A DNA stretch of 64,000 bases, from assembly GCA_023052935.1 (NCBI GenBank), contig CM041294.1, forward strand, positions 153,086,399 through 153,150,398, read 5' to 3'. This DNA comes from Piezodorus guildinii (taxonomy: Eukaryota > Arthropoda > Insecta > Hemiptera > Pentatomidae). The notes below the pieces were generated by a model. That model was not told the origin of the DNA and did not search any database. It saw only the letters and a list, made by a program, of their open reading frames with translations. Shown in pieces: positions 35,326 through 46,034 of the stretch. Position numbers and translations under genes: made by a program. How positions within the stretch are numbered: position 1 is the first letter of the stretch; each line of letters starts with the position of its first letter.

Positions 35326-35471
35326 CCATTTGTGTTCGAGACAACCTCTATTGCGAGGAAGTCAAATGCTCTACTGCCCTTCAGGCTGTAGCTGTTTCTA
35401 TCCATTGCCCCTCCAGGATAACATTATGTTCTCTATATCTTCCGCCGGGAGAAATAATAGATCAAAATGAA
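35284..35471 (+). pseudogene. I-like ORF2 endonuclease, part 1
   Basis: Starts inside the AP-like endonuclease fold at GGVAICVRDNLYCEEV; the first 60-70 residues, including the catalytic N and E, are missing by deletion. It continues to SLYLPPGEII and stops at the Jockey insertion. The frame resumes exactly at 40545 after removal of the Jockey and one TSD copy. Confidence 0.8.
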
Positions 35472-35764
35472 TTTTTTTTTTTTTTTTTTTTTTTTTTTAT
35501 TGAGAAATATTACAATTTGTTGCATAATGAACAGTAGTAATAGAGATGTAGTACACATTCATACAATATATACAGCCAATAATGATAAAGTCAATTTACA
35601 TAAAATCGGAAAATAAATAAATTCAAAAATATACAAAAAAAAAGCAACAAGAAACAAATCAAAACAACAACCTGTAGTAGAGATAAATACAAGTTGGGAA
35701 ATAAATAAAAATCATACAAGCATACTTAACTATATATAAATATATACAATCAGCCAAAGGAACC

Positions 35765-37165
35765 CTAGACTCGGCTGCTCCCCCCACAAGTGGGGGGAGA
35801 AGCGGAATCCAAGAGATCCCAGCGCCTCCCACTCAGCGCTTCACTGGTGTATGCCAGTGGAGGCCGAGCCAGAGCGGAATAGCCACAAACATACAGTACA
35901 TGAGTGGAGGATCTGACCAGTGTCAGAACTCCAGATAAATGTTTACAAAACGTCGCGGGCCACTGCCGTTTCAATCTTCGAGGAGGATTGTAGGGATGGG
36001 TGAAGCTGGAAAGCGATTGAGCAAGAGGATTAGGATGATGAAGAAGGTTCTGATGGAATTTGGAGAATTTGGATGGTACCAGATCTAAAATAAATGGAAT
36101 ATTAAGGTCATGGTGTAGAGTACAGTTGGTAACGTAATAAGGAGCATTAACTATTGTTCGGAGGACTTTGGATTGGAAGGATTGGATACGTTTGATGTTA
36201 GAATGTTTAGTTGTCCCCCATAGTTCAAGTCCGTAGGTCCATATAGGTTTCAGTACTGTCTTATATATTAGTAATTTGTTGTCGACTGTAAGATGAGATT
36301 TTCTGTTTAGTAATTTGTATAACCGGCCGAATCTGCGGTTGAGTTCTATCCTTTTAAGTCTCGTATGTGGGTTCCACGTCAGTCTTTTGTCTAGTAAAAA
36401 GCCAAGGTACCGGACTGTGTCTGAGGAAGGAAGCGGTATGGAATTGAATTTAACTGTTGGACAGGATTTACGTCGAAGGGTGAAGGTGACGTGTGTACAT
36501 TTGCTTTCGTTCACCTTAATTCGCCAAGCCTTACACCAGTCTTCGACAAGGGAAAGGTGCCTTTGGAGATTTAGAGATGCTACTTCAGGATCGGAATTGG
36601 ATGATAAAATGGCTGTGTCGTCAGCAAATGTTGCCAGAAAGGTATCGGGATCGGTAGGGATATCGGCGGTGTAGAGGATGTAGAGGACGGGTCCTAAGAC
36701 GCTGCCTTGAGGAACACCGGCCTCAACAGTATAATGTTTGGAAAATTCGGAACCACAGCGAACTCGGAAGGAGCGGTTTGATAAATAGGATCGGAGGATT
36801 AGGTATAAGGATTGAGGTAAATGGGTTTTGAGCTTAAAGAGCAATCCCGGGTGCCACACCCGGTCAAAAGCTTGAGCTATGTCCAGAAAGGCACCCGAAC
36901 AATACTCCTTGCACTCAAGGGCAGAGGAAATGTGATCCACAACTCGGAGTCCTTGCTGAACTGTGGAATGTTGAGAACGAAATCCAAACTGATGCGAAGG
37001 AAAATTTTTAAATTTATCTAGGATTCGTTTTAGTAGGAGCTTTTCGAAAATTTTTGAGAGGATCGGAAGTAGGCTAATAGGTCTGTAAGATGACGTGCTG
37101 TTGGAAGGTTTGCCTGGTTTCAGGAAAAGGATGATAGTTGAATGTTTCCATAAGAGAGGAAAAAT
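35765..37165 (-). pseudogene. Jockey ORF2 part 3 (RT)
   Basis: Contains SSYRPISLLPILSKIF, FGFRSQHSTVQQGL, GAFLDIAQAFDRVWHPGLL, GVPQGSVLGPVLY, FADDTAIL and a complete thumb, with all RT catalytic aspartates present. A frameshift near 37150 separates it from part 2. One base is missing in the C-run near 35960, so the natural end (RQWPRDVL in the related copies) is read through and the frame runs on to 35765. There is no RNase H, as usual for Jockey. Confidence 0.9.
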
Positions 37166-37952
37166 AGGTAGTGCGTAGGATACTGTTATAAAGATATGTA
37201 AGGAATGTAATGGCTTTCTGTGGAAGTTGTCTTAAGATCTGTGGCGTGAGGAGATCATATCCAGGGGATTTACGGAGAGGAAGCTTTTTAAGAAGATATT
37301 TGACCTCAGAGGGATTAACTGCTTTAGGAGGTAAGGAGAGTGATATTGGCGAAGTAAGGAACTGTTCAACTGTTGAAGTATGGTTTGGATTCAACTCAGG
37401 ATGAGGAGTGAAAACTTTGGAAAGGTGCTGTGCAAATTCCTGGGCCTTATCCTTGTCAGAAGCAGCCCAGGAACTATCACCGCGCAGGAGAGGATGGGAA
37501 ATCGTGTGAGTATTCAGGATTCTCTTCGTGACATTCCACAGGGAATTGTCACGAGTCGAGAGAGAGAAGAGGTAGGAATTGTAGGATTGGGAACGAAAGG
37601 TCGCCAACTCCCGCTTTAATTTTCTACAATAAAAGTTATAAGAGCGGCGATCTTCTGGGTGGCGGGTGCGTTGCCATAATGCTCTGGCTCGGCGTTTGGT
37701 GTTGATGAGGTCTGTCAGGTTTTGTGGTAAATGGCATTTGTAAGGAATAATTTGGGATTGTTTAGGAAAGGAGGCAGTCCAGGCAGCTTGTTGAATCAAG
37801 GTTGTAAAGGAATATACGGCATCATCAAGGTCAGAAGGGGTTTTGAGAGTTACTCTGAGGTCGATATCATTGGTGAGGATTTCGCGGAAGAGGTTCCAGT
37901 TGATGGGGCCTCTGATGAATGACGGTGGGAAAGGTTTCGGAATAGGAGTCAT
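37074..37952 (-). pseudogene. Jockey ORF2 part 2 (linker and RT N-terminus)
   Basis: The linker between endonuclease and RT (FIRGPINWNLFREILTND, TKRRARALWQRTRHPEDRRS) and the start of the RT (EVKYLLKKLPLRKSPGYDLL). The frame is lost at about 37150, where TTYFSSLMET replaces a TTYFPLLWKH-like text. It joins the endonuclease part at 37985 by another one-base shift. Confidence 0.88.
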
Positions 37953-37959
37953 GGATACA

Positions 37960-38619
37960 TTTAGGATTAATGGACTATGATCAGAGATAGTTCATCAAGG
38001 CGAGTTACGGAATAGTTCAGGGAGCCTAATCCGCTGTGGATGAAGAAGTCGAGGATGTCTGGATTACGGTTAGGATCTGTTGGCCAGTAGGTAGGGAATC
38101 GGGAGGTAGGAGATTAAGGCGTCTGGAGTTGAGTGCAGACTGCAATGTCCGTCCACGAGAATTTGTGGTTCTGCAACCCCATTGTTGGTGCTTCGCGTTT
38201 AAGTCTGCACCCAGAATAAAGTGATTCCCCAATGAGTTGAGAAAGGAACCAAATTGGGTAATAGAAATAGAATTTTTAGGAGGGCAATATGCTGATGCGA
38301 TGACTAGCGGAAAGGAAAATGTCTTGATTATAATAGAGGTGGCTTGTAGGAAATCGTGGGCGGGAAGTGGGTGTAAGTGATGGGAGAGGGATCGGTTGAC
38401 AATGACAGCAGTACCGGCATGGGCTTTGCCGTCTGGATGGTCTGTCCGGTATGTTGTGTATTCAGGTATTTTGAAGTAATGTTTAGTGGTTAGTCTAGTT
38501 TCAGTAATGAGTGCAACGTCAACTTTTTTGTCTTGGAGTAAGGCTGTAAGTTCGTCAGTGTGAGTTCTAACACCATTCGCATTCCATAGGAGAATAGATA
38601 AGGAGTTAGGTGAGGTCAT
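37960..38619 (-). pseudogene. Jockey ORF2 part 1 (AP-like endonuclease)
   Basis: Begins MTSPNSLSILLWNANGVRTH (N of the active site), then DVALITETRL (catalytic E), GTAVIVNRSLSHH and ILGADLNAKHQQWGC (D and N). Frameshifts near 38093 and 37985 follow; the SDH motif is still readable in another frame near 37980. It nicks target DNA for target-primed reverse transcription. The start is 17 bp downstream of the ORF1 stop. Confidence 0.88.
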
Positions 38620-38635
38620 TTATGGATTTTTTAAG

Positions 38636-39916
38636 TTAGGAATAAGATTTGATACAAGATTCGTGAGGATTGTTATTAGGGGCATGACAAGGGATTTGAT
38701 TTCGGAAATGAAGGATGTCATCAAACTGGTAAGATCTGTGGCATTTGAAGGAGGGGAATATGAGAGATTTGTTGTGGATGAGGATTTTAGGACTGATTAC
38801 GTTCTGAGGAAGAGGTATTTGTGGAATGGATTGAGGATATTGAGGTACATTTTGTAGTTCCGGCAGGGCCTCGGCTTCAGTACATTGGTTCCCACCTCCA
38901 AGTAAGTGGGCAAATGATACATTGGCATCGATTAATTTTGAGGGTTCTCTTCTAGTTCTAGCCTGTCTTGTTGTTTCATCCAGTACTTGGGGTTTTTGAT
39001 ACCTGGTCCTTAGCTCCTTATAGATTTGGCATCCTTTGTAGTTGGCCGGGTGGTCCTTGAGGCAATGAGCACATACAGCGGGTGTTGACTTCGGTTTTGT
39101 ACATTCCACAGACTTGTGCTGTTCACCGCATTTCACGCAGCGTGGTATGTGGTGACAGTAACTTCTGGTATGACCATAAGCCTGACAATTGTAACACTGA
39201 ACAATTTCTCTCTTTGTATAAGGTTTTTCGACTCTTACACTTGTATAATACAGTCTTTTTAGATCATAAATTTTTTCTACTCCTGCTAATGGTTCCAAGT
39301 CAGCGAAGAATAGAGGCAGTTGAACTCTATCTTTTATGACATTAGTGACTTGTCGCACTTTGTAACCCATCTCCATGAGTTCTTCTTTGATAGCGTCAAC
39401 TGGTGTTGAAGGGTGTAGATTTCTGATCACAACTCTAAGAGCTCTCTCTTGCCGTAGCTGATAAGTGTGAAAATCCGCTTTAGTTTCAGTTAGGTATTTC
39501 ACAATTTTTCTATATGCCTCGGCGGTGGTCGGTGATATTTTGGTGTCATTGATTCTACTCATACAGTAGTAGCTGGTGGATTCGGTAATCTTGTTTAATT
39601 GCGCACATAACAACTGGAAATTTTTAATATTTTTGACAAATATCGGTGGAGGCCGTGGTTCACTGGGTGTAGGAGCAGATTCCATGTTTTCTTTTTCATT
39701 ATGTAGGATTTGAAAAGGATTTGGGGTGAAAAACGGAGATTCGTCAGTCATCCCCTGTGACGATGTGCCAGGCTGTGGTTCAGATTCTGTATTAGAACCT
39801 GAAGGGGTTGCTTGTTGATTTAATTTTTTATTAGTATCACGGCGGGGTCTTTGTTTTATGGGAGACGTGATTGAACCACTAGATCTAGATCTTTTAGTTG
39901 ATGCTTTGGAGGACAT
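38636..39916 (-). CDS. Jockey ORF1 (gag-like RNA-binding protein), intact
   Basis: About 426 codons without a stop. I prefer the ATG at 39916 (MSSKASTKRSRSSGS) over upstream starts at 39937 (ATG) and 39988 (TTG), because related ORF1 proteins begin with a Ser/basic-rich region. Order: Ser/Pro-rich N-terminus, PPPIFVKNIKNFQLLCAQLN, a PRE_C2HC-like domain (ALRVVIRNLHPSTPVDAIKE), then three zinc knuckles: CYNCQAYGHTRSYC, CVKCGEQHKSVEC and CAHCLKDHPANYKGC. It would coat element RNA in a ribonucleoprotein. It is the only clearly intact ORF1 in the window. Confidence 0.88.
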   Translation of the reverse strand: MSSKASTKRSRSSGSITSPIKQRPRRDTNKKLNQQATPSGSNTESEPQPGTSSQGMTDESPFFTPNPFQILHNEKENMESAPTPSEPRPPPIFVKNIKNFQLLCAQLNKITESTSYYCMSRINDTKISPTTAEAYRKIVKYLTETKADFHTYQLRQERALRVVIRNLHPSTPVDAIKEELMEMGYKVRQVTNVIKDRVQLPLFFADLEPLAGVEKIYDLKRLYYTSVRVEKPYTKREIVQCYNCQAYGHTRSYCHHIPRCVKCGEQHKSVECTKPKSTPAVCAHCLKDHPANYKGCQIYKELRTRYQKPQVLDETTRQARTRREPSKLIDANVSFAHLLGGGNQCTEAEALPELQNVPQYPQSIPQIPLPQNVISPKILIHNKSLIFPSFKCHRSYQFDDILHFRNQIPCHAPNNNPHESCIKSYS

Positions 39917-40094
39917 CACTTGGTAAAAATATCGCATTTCATGTGAAGAAGATAATAAGAAAATAACTAGATGTTGGTAATAAAACAATAACTAAAGAAA
40001 AGAAAACCAATCCCGGCCTTGCCGAGCTATTGGCAATCAGCTGATGTGAAGAGGTTACCCAGCATTCACTTTACACCGTAAATTGTAACAAAAC

Positions 40095-40475
40095 TTACTG
40101 TTGTTTGCTCCAATATTTACTGCTGTTGTTATCCTGTAGTCTGGTGATGTTTTCAAGATTGCACTGAAGAGAATTCAAACTGAAAAAGCATGAAATCCAA
40201 GAGCCGATTTGAAAGATGACTGCTATACACATGCGCAGTGTAATTGTTGTAATTGAAATTAAATGTGAATATAAAGCTTGATCGAGCCGTGCGTCATTGG
40301 CCGCCATGGCCTTGGCTCCTGCGTTACGACGAAACTGATCGTCATGTGCTCCTTTAGAACCTTTTCCCCTATAACCTTTTGAGGTCTTAGGCTCTTTCTT
40401 AGGCTGTGAAGTTGGGGCTTCACTAGTTGTTGCTACTGATTGAGCGGCAGGCGTACTCGTTGCACTGTCTGCCAT
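40095..40475 (-). CDS. extra ORF upstream of Jockey ORF1, unknown
   Basis: 126 codons from the ATG at 40475: MADSATSTPAAQSVATTSEA, then a Lys/Gly-rich basic segment (KKEPKTSKGYRGKGSKGAHD, FRRNAGAKAMAANDARL), then a hydrophobic stretch (ITLRMCIAVIFQIGSWISCFF) that could be a membrane segment or read-through into non-coding sequence. I do not recognise it. It lies inside the insertion, on the same strand as the Jockey, so it arrived with the element. The first 65 residues look more protein-like than the rest. It may be captured host mRNA, a 5' UTR, or an unusual ORF0. Confidence 0.45.
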   Translation of the reverse strand: MADSATSTPAAQSVATTSEAPTSQPKKEPKTSKGYRGKGSKGAHDDQFRRNAGAKAMAANDARLDQALYSHLISITTITLRMCIAVIFQIGSWISCFFSLNSLQCNLENITRLQDNNSSKYWSKQQ

Positions 40476-40544
40476 ATTTTATGATAGGTAAGTTAACGAT
40501 TTAGAATCAGTTAAGACTAGCTAAAATAAGCGTGTCAAAACCTC

Positions 40545-41237
40545 CAAAATGAATTAAATAATTTAATTTGTCAATTACCGAACCCAAAAATTATTTTTGC
40601 CGATGCTAATGCTCGAAATACATGTTGGGGCTCTGATGCGACAAATCATAGAGGCCACCAAATACTAAAAATTCTAGATGAGCACGATCTCATTGTTCTT
40701 AATGACGACTCTCCTACATACATGTGCCCCAGGTATGGTTCATTTAGCCATATAGATATTACTGCATGCTCGCCTTCTATTTTGACCAAGCTGGAATGGA
40801 AAACCCTAAATGACTTCCATTCAAGTGACCACACTCCCATAGTTACCTCCCTTCTCTCCACGCGTATCACCGATAAAACACAGAGTACAGCTAAGATTTG
40901 GCAAACAAAGAATGCAGACTGGGATAAATTTCAGATTGCTTTCATTGAACTATCTCAGAATATTAAAGGAATTAATTTAGACGTTGATGGCTTTAATGAC
41001 CTGGTCATGAAAGCAGCTGAAAACTCCATTCCAAAGGTAAAATTTCGTAATGACAGAAAAATCCCTATTCCTTGGTGGGACAATGACTGCGCAAAAGCTA
41101 TTAGGTTTCGAAAACGTGCATTTAGGAAATTTATAAAATGTCCTAATGATACGAATTTACTACTATACAAACAGTCGAAAGCGCGCACCAAACGATTAAT
41201 TGTGGAAAAAAGAAGTTATCGTGGCGCACATTTTTAG
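40545..41237 (+). pseudogene. I-like ORF2 endonuclease, part 2
   Basis: Continues the endonuclease in frame after the Jockey: FADANARNTCWG (D and N), DLIVLNDDSPTYMCPR, SHIDITACS and SSDHTPIV (SDH), then the linker with RFRKRAFRKFIKCPN. The frame is lost at 41237. Confidence 0.85.
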
Positions 41238-43061
41238 AATCTTTAAACCATAACACTCCAGCTGGTGAGGTATGGTCTAAAATTAATATGCTAAATCACA
41301 AACGATTTTCTACTATAACGGGAATAAGAACGGAATATGGTATTGTAACAGACCACCAAAAAATTGCTGACCTATTAGCTCAAACATTTTTTTAAATCTC
41401 TGATGACACTCATTACGACCTAAATTTCACTAAACATAAATTGAAAATTGAATCCGTACCAATATTAATAAATCAAACAACCCATCCTTTAAATATTCCA
41501 ATAACGTATAGTGAGTTAGATAACGCCTTAAATAAATCTAAATCCCGATCTCCTGGTCCAGATAATATTCCTTACGATTTTCTAAAAAATTGTCGTCATC
41601 GGGTAAATCTAAGTTATTAACCCTTATGAATGATATTTATAAAAACGGTACATACCCCGATGTTTGGAGAAATGCAATTATCATTCCAATTCTCAAAGGA
41701 AATAAAGACAAAAACACGTCCTCAAGTTACCGGCCAATAGCATTAACTAGTTGCGTAGGCAAACTCATGGAGAGAATTCTCAATAATAGATTAAATTGGT
41801 TCATAGAAAAAAATAAACTTATTTCGGACAGGCAATGTGGATTCAGGAAGCATCATAGTACAATTCACAATATACTAAAACTTCAACAAGCTGTCTCCGA
41901 TTCCTTTTTATCTAACTCATTAACAATAGCTATATCTATTGACATCGAGAAAGCTTTTGATACAGTTTGGAAGCGACTAATAATTGAGAAATTACTGGCT
42001 TGGGGAATTCAAGGACACTTTACTCAATTTATCATTAATTTTTTATCTTATCGTCAATTTCAAGTGCGAATAGGAACATCCCTTTCTCAAAAAAAATACC
42101 AAATCAACGGTGTACCGCAAGGATGCGTGTTAAGTCCAACTCTTTTTAAAATGGCCATTGACGGAATTACTAACTATATCTCTAAACCAGCTAAAGCTCT
42201 GTTATTCGTAGATGACATCTTAATATACCTTACTTCTAACTCTATCAAATTAGCAACTGACCATTTGCAATCTATAATGAATGACTTGGAAATTTGGCAA
42301 CGCAAGACAGGTTTTGTAATTTCAGCTGAAAAAACAAAATTAATAGTATTTAGCAGAAAAAGGAATGTACAATTGCCAAAAATAAAATTAAATAACAGAG
42401 AAATAACAAACGTAACATCCATTAAATTTTTGGGAATGATATTTGATCACAAGCTGACCTGGATTCCTCACATTAAATATCTTTTAATAAATGCTTGAAG
42501 GCTCTAAATTTTCTTAAAGTTCTTAATAGCACTAAATGGGGAGCTGATAGGACAACGTTATTTCTGTTTTATAGAGCATACGTCAGATCCCTACTAGACT
42601 ATGGTTGTATCGCCTATTCCTCTGCCTCACCTACAATACTAAGACTATTAGATCGGATTCATCACGCTGGTATCCGTATAGCTACTGGCGCGTTCAGGAC
42701 AAGCCCAACTGAAAGCCTATGCGCCGAAGCTGGCGAACCGCCCTTAGAATACAGGCGATATATTTTGATATTAAAACAAGCCGTAAATATGAAAGCATTA
42801 CCCGGAACAGAATGCTCAAGCATACCAGACGAAAACCCATTATTCCACAAATATCTAGCCAAGAAAAAATTTCCAAAACCTTTTAATGTACGCCTAAAAA
42901 TTCTATTACTCGAAAATAATTTTGTGATTCCGCGAATTTTCCAGCAATCCTTAAAAATTCCACCTATGCACATTCCCTCGATTGATATTAATTATAAATT
43001 CCGTCATTATTCGAGAGAAAGTAGCACCATAAAAAAATACTTTTATAATTCTTAGAAAGAT
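41238..43061 (+). pseudogene. I-like ORF2 reverse transcriptase
   Basis: The linker (41238-41589) has SRSPGPDNIPYDFL in another frame and a stop at 41394. The RT frame 41590-42498 has SSYRPIALTSCVGKLMERIL, CGFRKHHSTIHNI, ISIDIEKAFDTVW, GVPQGCVLSPTLF and FVDDILIY; the usual ADD box is VDD, with both aspartates kept. A one-base shift near 42495 leads to 42495-43055 (thumb and connection, FYRAYVRSLLDYGCIAYSSA). Confidence 0.88.
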
Positions 43062-43861
43062 ATACTATTGTTTTTACTGATGGGTCGAAAAGCGCCAATA
43101 GTGTTGGATCCGCAGCAATAGTTGATGATTTCTCGGTTCAAACTAGCCTTCCGCCTGAATGTAGTTCCTTTACAGCTGAGCTAACTGCGATATACCTGGG
43201 ACTTAGGGAAGCTTATTACAGAGAGGGTAAAACTGACATTGTTCTCTTCACCGACTCATTGAGCTCTTTACTTTTCCTGAAGAACGTGTATACAACACAT
43301 CCCATTGGTATTCTCATTCTGCAATTCATTTACATGTTAAATTTGTCAAATAGATCAATTCTATTTGTTTAGATCCCAGGCCACGCAGGGATATATGGCA
43401 ATTGTCAAGCAGATGAGGTGGCGAAGGCGGCGTCGTTGGTTCCTCCGTCCGATTGCTTGGACACTCCACATAATGATCTCTATAGGCTTATAAAATTATT
43501 AATCATGGACAAATGGCAGTTTAATTGGACTAAAGAAAGGGATAATAAACTCAGGGAAATAAAAGAAACAGTATTTCCGTGGAAATCATCTGTACAAAAC
43601 AATAGAAGAGAGGAAGTAATATTAACAAGGCTCAGAATAGGACATTCACGACTAACGCACCAACATTTACTGATAGAACACCAAGACTTTACTGCGAACA
43701 GTGTAACGTACCCATCACTATAAAACACTTACTGACAGACTGCAGGCAACTGATAGGTGTCGACCTTCCATATCATTTAAATACTCTATTAAATGACAAC
43801 AGTACACACATTCCACATTTATTTGATCATTTAAAAAGAAATAAATTATATGAATCCATCT
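43052..43861 (+). pseudogene. I-like RNase H domain and C-terminus
   Basis: RNase H motifs FTDGSKS (D), SFTAELTAIYLGL (E), VLFTDSLSSL (D) and IPGHAGIYGNCQADEVAKAA (H, D). A stop sits just before the IPGHAG motif (43370). The C-terminus follows, with RREEVILTRLRIGHSRLTH and a Cys/His cluster in another frame (YCEQCNVPITIKHLLTDC), typical of I-clade ends. Confidence 0.88.
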
Positions 43862-44327
43862 AATGCCCGAAGTATACTGATTTTTATTTTATCATGAATA
43901 ATTTATGCTTAATATTTTGATTTTTTCTTCCAGTTGTATTTTTATTGCAATGAAATTATGTTTATCACTCAATTAATTAACCATCTCCATATTCCTACCA
44001 ACCTTTCATACCTACCTTCTCAATCTATATAACTATGAACTGTTATTGGTAATATATTTGAAATAGCAATATTTTACGTCGGCAAACATCACCTATGTTG
44101 TGGATTGCCTGTATCAATAAAATAAAATAAAAATAAATAATATCTAATCCAATCTAATATAGTCAACACCATACTAACATACTTATAAAACTCTATGAAA
44201 AGATAATTCATACCGGTGATAAATGTTTACAGATGTTTGAGGCTTTCCCTGTGTGCTTTAATACTAAATACTGAACTTTATGCTGATCAGTTAAAGATGA
44301 ATTTTCATGTACCAACGATTTAAACAT

Positions 44328-44566
44328 CTAATAAAACACCGTCCATTGAGTATGATTTACTGCAAAAGACGGTAAGTATATCTTAGAAAAGTTTAACTCC
44401 GTTTTACTTGACGACTGGGTTCGTAATAGCGCCCCGGAAACCGATACAGAAGCAAGACATTTTTTATTTAGCTCTAGCTTCTGCACAGTCGCTTCACTGT
44501 AGACAATCATTTCCATATAAGAATTACTAAAAATTGGATTAAATTCGGAATCTAGCTCCAAGTACA
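44328..44566 (-). pseudogene. unidentified ORF fragment, second block copy
   Basis: Counterpart of 6612-6797, open slightly further at its C-terminal end (44328) because the stop near 44380 is absent. The family is unknown. Confidence 0.4.
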
Positions 44567-44575
44567 GTTCATTTA

Positions 44576-45707
44576 TTTTTTCTTTATTTTTTTTCTTTTT
44601 ATCTTTATTTACACCTGTCAGAAGATGTCTGACAATCAGCAAATGTGTTGGACAAAAGTAAGATCAGACATGATAGGCATGGGGAAGTAAAGTGCCCACC
44701 CAGTAGCACCCCTTCCAAGGCTTTAATCTAGCTGAGGAGGTCCCTCGTCCAGCTTCGTTTTAGCCTTCTTCTGACCGGCATTTCAGCAACTGAAATGTCG
44801 TTAATCAGTCTATTGTCGTGTCCGTTATGTTTAATGTGAAATCGAGAATAGAGTTTTCGTATATGTTGGTCAACTGTTGGTTGCTGTAAGTCCGTATGTA
44901 GGGTTCTGTTGTTTACGTACCAAGGAGCTGTCGTTATGAGTCTTAAAATTTTGGATTGAAATGATTGCAGTTTTTTTTGCTGAACCAAAAATCTGTGAAG
45001 CGTAAGTCCATATTGGCTTAAGAAGATATGTGTATGTATTCAGTTTCTGTCTAATTTTTAATTATGGTGATTTTGAAATAAGAGAGTATAGTATTTTCAG
45101 TCGGTGGTTGAGAGTGTCTTTCCATCTTGACATGTTTGCCCCAAATCATCCTTCGATCGAGTGTCAGTCCTAGGTAATGTACAGAGTTTGTCTGAGGAAT
45201 TTGGTTGTTGTCGATAAAAATTGGCGGGCAAGTGTTTTGTCGTAGTTTAAACGTTACGTGTTTTGATTTGTCGTGATTTAAACGAATTTTCCAAAGATTG
45301 TACCAATTGTGTTGTAGCATTAAGTGATTTTGTAGAGTTAGTGAGGCCAGTATGGGATCGCCGTTTGATGTTAGAATTGCAGTATCGTCCGCGTAAGTAG
45401 CAATCAATGTGGTGGGGTGAGTTGGTATGTCATGTGTGTATACAATGTATAGGAGAGGAGCAAGTATCGATCCTTGCGGTACTCCTGCCAAGACTGGTCG
45501 GATTAAAGAAGTTTCTGAGACCTGCCGAACAGAGAAAAACCTATCGAAGAGGAAAGAGTGTATAATAAGATAGTACGTGTAAGGTAGTACGTTCTTAAGT
45601 TTAAAGAGAAGCCCCTCGTGCCAGACTTTATCAAACGCTTGGGCAACATCCAAAAATACCACAGTTGCGTATTGCTTTTTTTCTAGTGCTCCTGCAATGA
45701 GGTCTGT
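44576..45707 (-). mobile_element. 5'-truncated Jockey-like LINE, second block copy
   Basis: Counterpart of 6807-7929, TSD gttcattta at 44567-44575 and 45708-45716. RT blocks to the thumb are open from 45707 to 45051. The C-terminal part (44728-44988) has FQSKILRLITTAPWYVNN and ends RRLKRSWTRDLLS. A frameshift lies near 45110. Confidence 0.87.
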
Positions 45708-45990
45708 GTTCATTTATTTTAAATTCTGATTCATTATACTTTGTTAGCGTTTTTAGTATTAAACGGTAAAGAGTTTCCAATTGTTGAAAACTTTTTTATC
45801 ACCTACATTTTTTGATAAATGGTAAACTCTTTGAATGCGCTGAAAGAGTTTCATTTGTTAAGCTCTACAAATTTTTAACGGTCACAGTCTCTTATCTACC
45901 TTCTCTATTGCTTCCCTATAGTATCTGCCTTTCAAATAGTATATGTATATATATTCATATTTTTTTACTATCATTTATCCATATATGAAA

Positions 45991-46017
<27 letters not shown>

Positions 46018-46034
<17 letters not shown>

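Larger units (their letters stand above)
35472..40544 (-). mobile_element. near full-length Jockey with extra 5' module
   Basis: A 5073-bp insertion in the endonuclease of the I-like LINE. TSD caaaatgaa at 35463-35471 and 40545-40553 (up to 11 bp with the T-run). Poly(T) 35472-35498 is the minus-strand tail, with AATAAA directly before it. It encodes ORF1 and ORF2 on the minus strand. Uniquely, about 450 bp (40095-40544) before the usual 5' region carry another ORF. Confidence 0.93.
34042..44138 (+). mobile_element. I-like LINE with RNase H, interrupted by Jockey
   Basis: Flanked by the 12-bp TSD aatatctaatcc (34030-34041 and 44139-44150) and ending in an AATAAAATAAAATAAAAATA tail. Its own sequence is about 5.0 kb; the rest is the Jockey at 35472-40544. 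It has ORF1 with zinc knuckles, then endonuclease, RT and RNase H, the I-clade order. The empty site survives at 6375-6386. Several frameshifts make it inactive. Confidence 0.92.

Noticed and set aside
36315..36674. 119-codon plus-strand ORF, also seen antisense to the Jockeys at 5131-5490 and 32794-33153
   Set aside because: It is the antisense shadow of the conserved Jockey RT region and recurs only because the sense strand is conserved.
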